From Microbulbifer aggregans (GTDB lineage Bacteria; Pseudomonadota; Gammaproteobacteria; Pseudomonadales; Cellvibrionaceae): a DNA stretch of 64,000 nt. The stretch spans positions 58,227 through 122,226 of the forward strand of contig NZ_JAIVKK010000012.1 in NCBI RefSeq assembly GCF_020524005.1, read 5' to 3'. Each line of letters opens with the position of its first letter. Position 1 is the first letter of the stretch. The position numbers were made by a program, and so were the translations under genes. Positions 63,401 through 64,000 of this stretch are shown piece by piece. Below the pieces are notes generated by a model, which searched no databases, was not told where the DNA came from, and worked only from the letters and a program-made list of their open reading frames with translations.

Positions 63401-63868
63401 ATGAAATCTCTAAAAATCATCATTTGTTGTTTCTATCTACTCTGCCCATTTGCCATCGCAGGGGAAGAGGCCACGTTTGTTCCAGTAGTCAAATTGTTCT
63501 CAGCATTGTCGGACGCCAATCATAGCGGCATGAGATCTGCCGTTACCGATAACTTCACCTTATTGGAGCACGGTGAAATTTGGGATATGAACACCTTGAC
63601 CAACCTTGTCAAACCATCCAAAAAGCAGAGAAAGAATTTCTTCAGCATCATAAGTAGCGAGACCATGGGAAACTCCGCTTTTATAAACTACTGGAATAAA
63701 GCAGAGGTTCATGATGGAGACTCCAAAACTGAATACATCTGGCTGGAAAGTGTTGTTGTGTATAAGGTAAATGGGGAGTGGAAATTGCAACAAATGCATT
63801 CAACGAGGGTAGAAGCGGAAAACGCGCCTAAGGATATTAAGTTTACTGCCAGCTATGTGAAAACATAA
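63401..63868 (+). CDS. Secreted NTF2-like (SnoaL-type) hypothetical protein
   Basis: The 155-residue protein has a signal peptide (KIIICCFYLLCPFAIAG) and a cone-fold NTF2-like domain: FVPVVKLFSALSDANHSGMR (opening helices), NFTLLEHGEIWDMNTLTNLV, AFINYWNKAEVHDGDSKTEY (beta strands) and WLESVVVYKVNGEWKLQQM. Such proteins act as enzymes or binding modules; no catalytic residues are recognised. GGAGACAGAA precedes the ATG. An IS element begins shortly after its stop. Confidence 0.75.
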   Translation: MKSLKIIICCFYLLCPFAIAGEEATFVPVVKLFSALSDANHSGMRSAVTDNFTLLEHGEIWDMNTLTNLVKPSKKQRKNFFSIISSETMGNSAFINYWNKAEVHDGDSKTEYIWLESVVVYKVNGEWKLQQMHSTRVEAENAPKDIKFTASYVKT

Positions 63869-63884
63869 TCGTGGTTACCATGGT

Positions 63885-64000
63885 AGTGTTCAGAATTCTG
63901 TGTCATTTCTTTACCATTGACCGAAAAGAGATGACCCATGACCAAACCAACTTTCGATATGGATGCCGCGATCAAGGCGCTGCGTGAAGGCAAAGACCTC
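63885..64000 (+). mobile_element. Left end of an IS256-family insertion sequence (cut by window)
   Basis: The block begins near AGTGTTCAGAATTCTGTGTC, which has the form of an IS256-family terminal inverted repeat, and includes the start of the transposase gene. The right end, second repeat and target duplication lie outside. The left boundary is approximate. Confidence 0.75.
63938..64000 (+). CDS. IS256-family transposase, first 21 codons
   Basis: ATG 63938 starts MTKPTFDMDAAIKALREGKD, the very conserved N-terminus of IS256-family (mutator-type) transposases of this group. Only 63 bases are in the window. AAAAGAG upstream is the ribosome site. It catalyses DDE-type transposition. The gene is truncated by the window edge, not by mutation as far as can be seen. 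Confidence 0.85.
   Translation, partial: MTKPTFDMDAAIKALREGKDL

Noticed and set aside
1..64000. CRISPR arrays, tRNA or rRNA genes, prophage
   Set aside because: No spaced direct-repeat array, no cloverleaf-like gene and no phage structural genes were noticed by eye; a scan with dedicated tools could still find a weak case.

Overview
The window looks like chromosomal DNA of a marine gammaproteobacterium of the Cellvibrionales type; Microbulbifer or a close relative is my best guess. This is inferred from GC-rich coding sequence, Pseudomonas-like gene orders (lgt-thyA-folA; UPF0149-pepP-ubiH-ubiI facing a ZapB-like gene, zapA, 6S RNA and the 5-formyl-THF cyclo-ligase gene; rppH-ptsP; argE-argA), a TtpC-type TonB cluster, and a remnant of a glycine-linker lipoprotein of the sort common in polysaccharide degraders. 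No marker gene fixes the genus.

Layout. 1-5.1 kb: end of a DMT transporter, then argE, argA and ilvD (arginine and branched-chain amino acid synthesis). 5.1-11.3 kb, minus strand: an orphan tonB, then a six-gene TonB energy-transduction operon (DUF3450, TtpC-like, ExbB, ExbD, TonB, TPR protein). 11.5-13.7 kb, minus: lgt-thyA-folA. 13.8-20.9 kb, plus: an NRDE protein, three consecutive L,D-transpeptidases and a MepK-like murein endopeptidase, forming a cell-wall 3-3 crosslink making/breaking cluster. 21-26.2 kb: imelysin lipoprotein, HAD phosphatase, rppH, ptsP. 26.3-32.4 kb: gcvT-gcvH, a prolyl-hydroxylase-like oxygenase, CBS, CNNM and rhomboid membrane proteins. 32.6-39.1 kb: ubiquinone hydroxylases, pepP, UPF0149, then zapA, 6S RNA and the cyclo-ligase gene. 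39.4-45.9 kb: ilvA and rpiA (divergent), a transglycosylase-like lipoprotein, DUF4168, a winged-helix protein, an AraC regulator and a DUF937-OmpA protein. 46.1-55.7 kb: acyl-CoA dehydrogenase, iron-sulfur (6-4) photolyase-like protein, a secreted beta-propeller protein, an amidohydrolase, and an AraC regulator divergent from an aldehyde dehydrogenase.

The right end (about 55.9-64 kb) is more accessory: orphan membrane and secreted proteins, a tandem pair of paralogous lipoproteins with no recognised family, a frameshifted lipoprotein remnant, an M16 peptidase, and the left end of an IS256-family insertion sequence cut by the window edge.

Most of the window is housekeeping DNA. The less-explained parts are the lipoprotein pair at 57.2-58.4 kb, the tandem L,D-transpeptidase/MepK cluster with its 674-base upstream region holding a LacI-type palindrome, the basic N-terminal extension on RppH, the DUF937-OmpA fusion, and the second TonB behind its own palindromic control region. 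I found no CRISPR array, tRNA, rRNA or phage module. All functional calls come from reading motifs and gene order; no database search was run.
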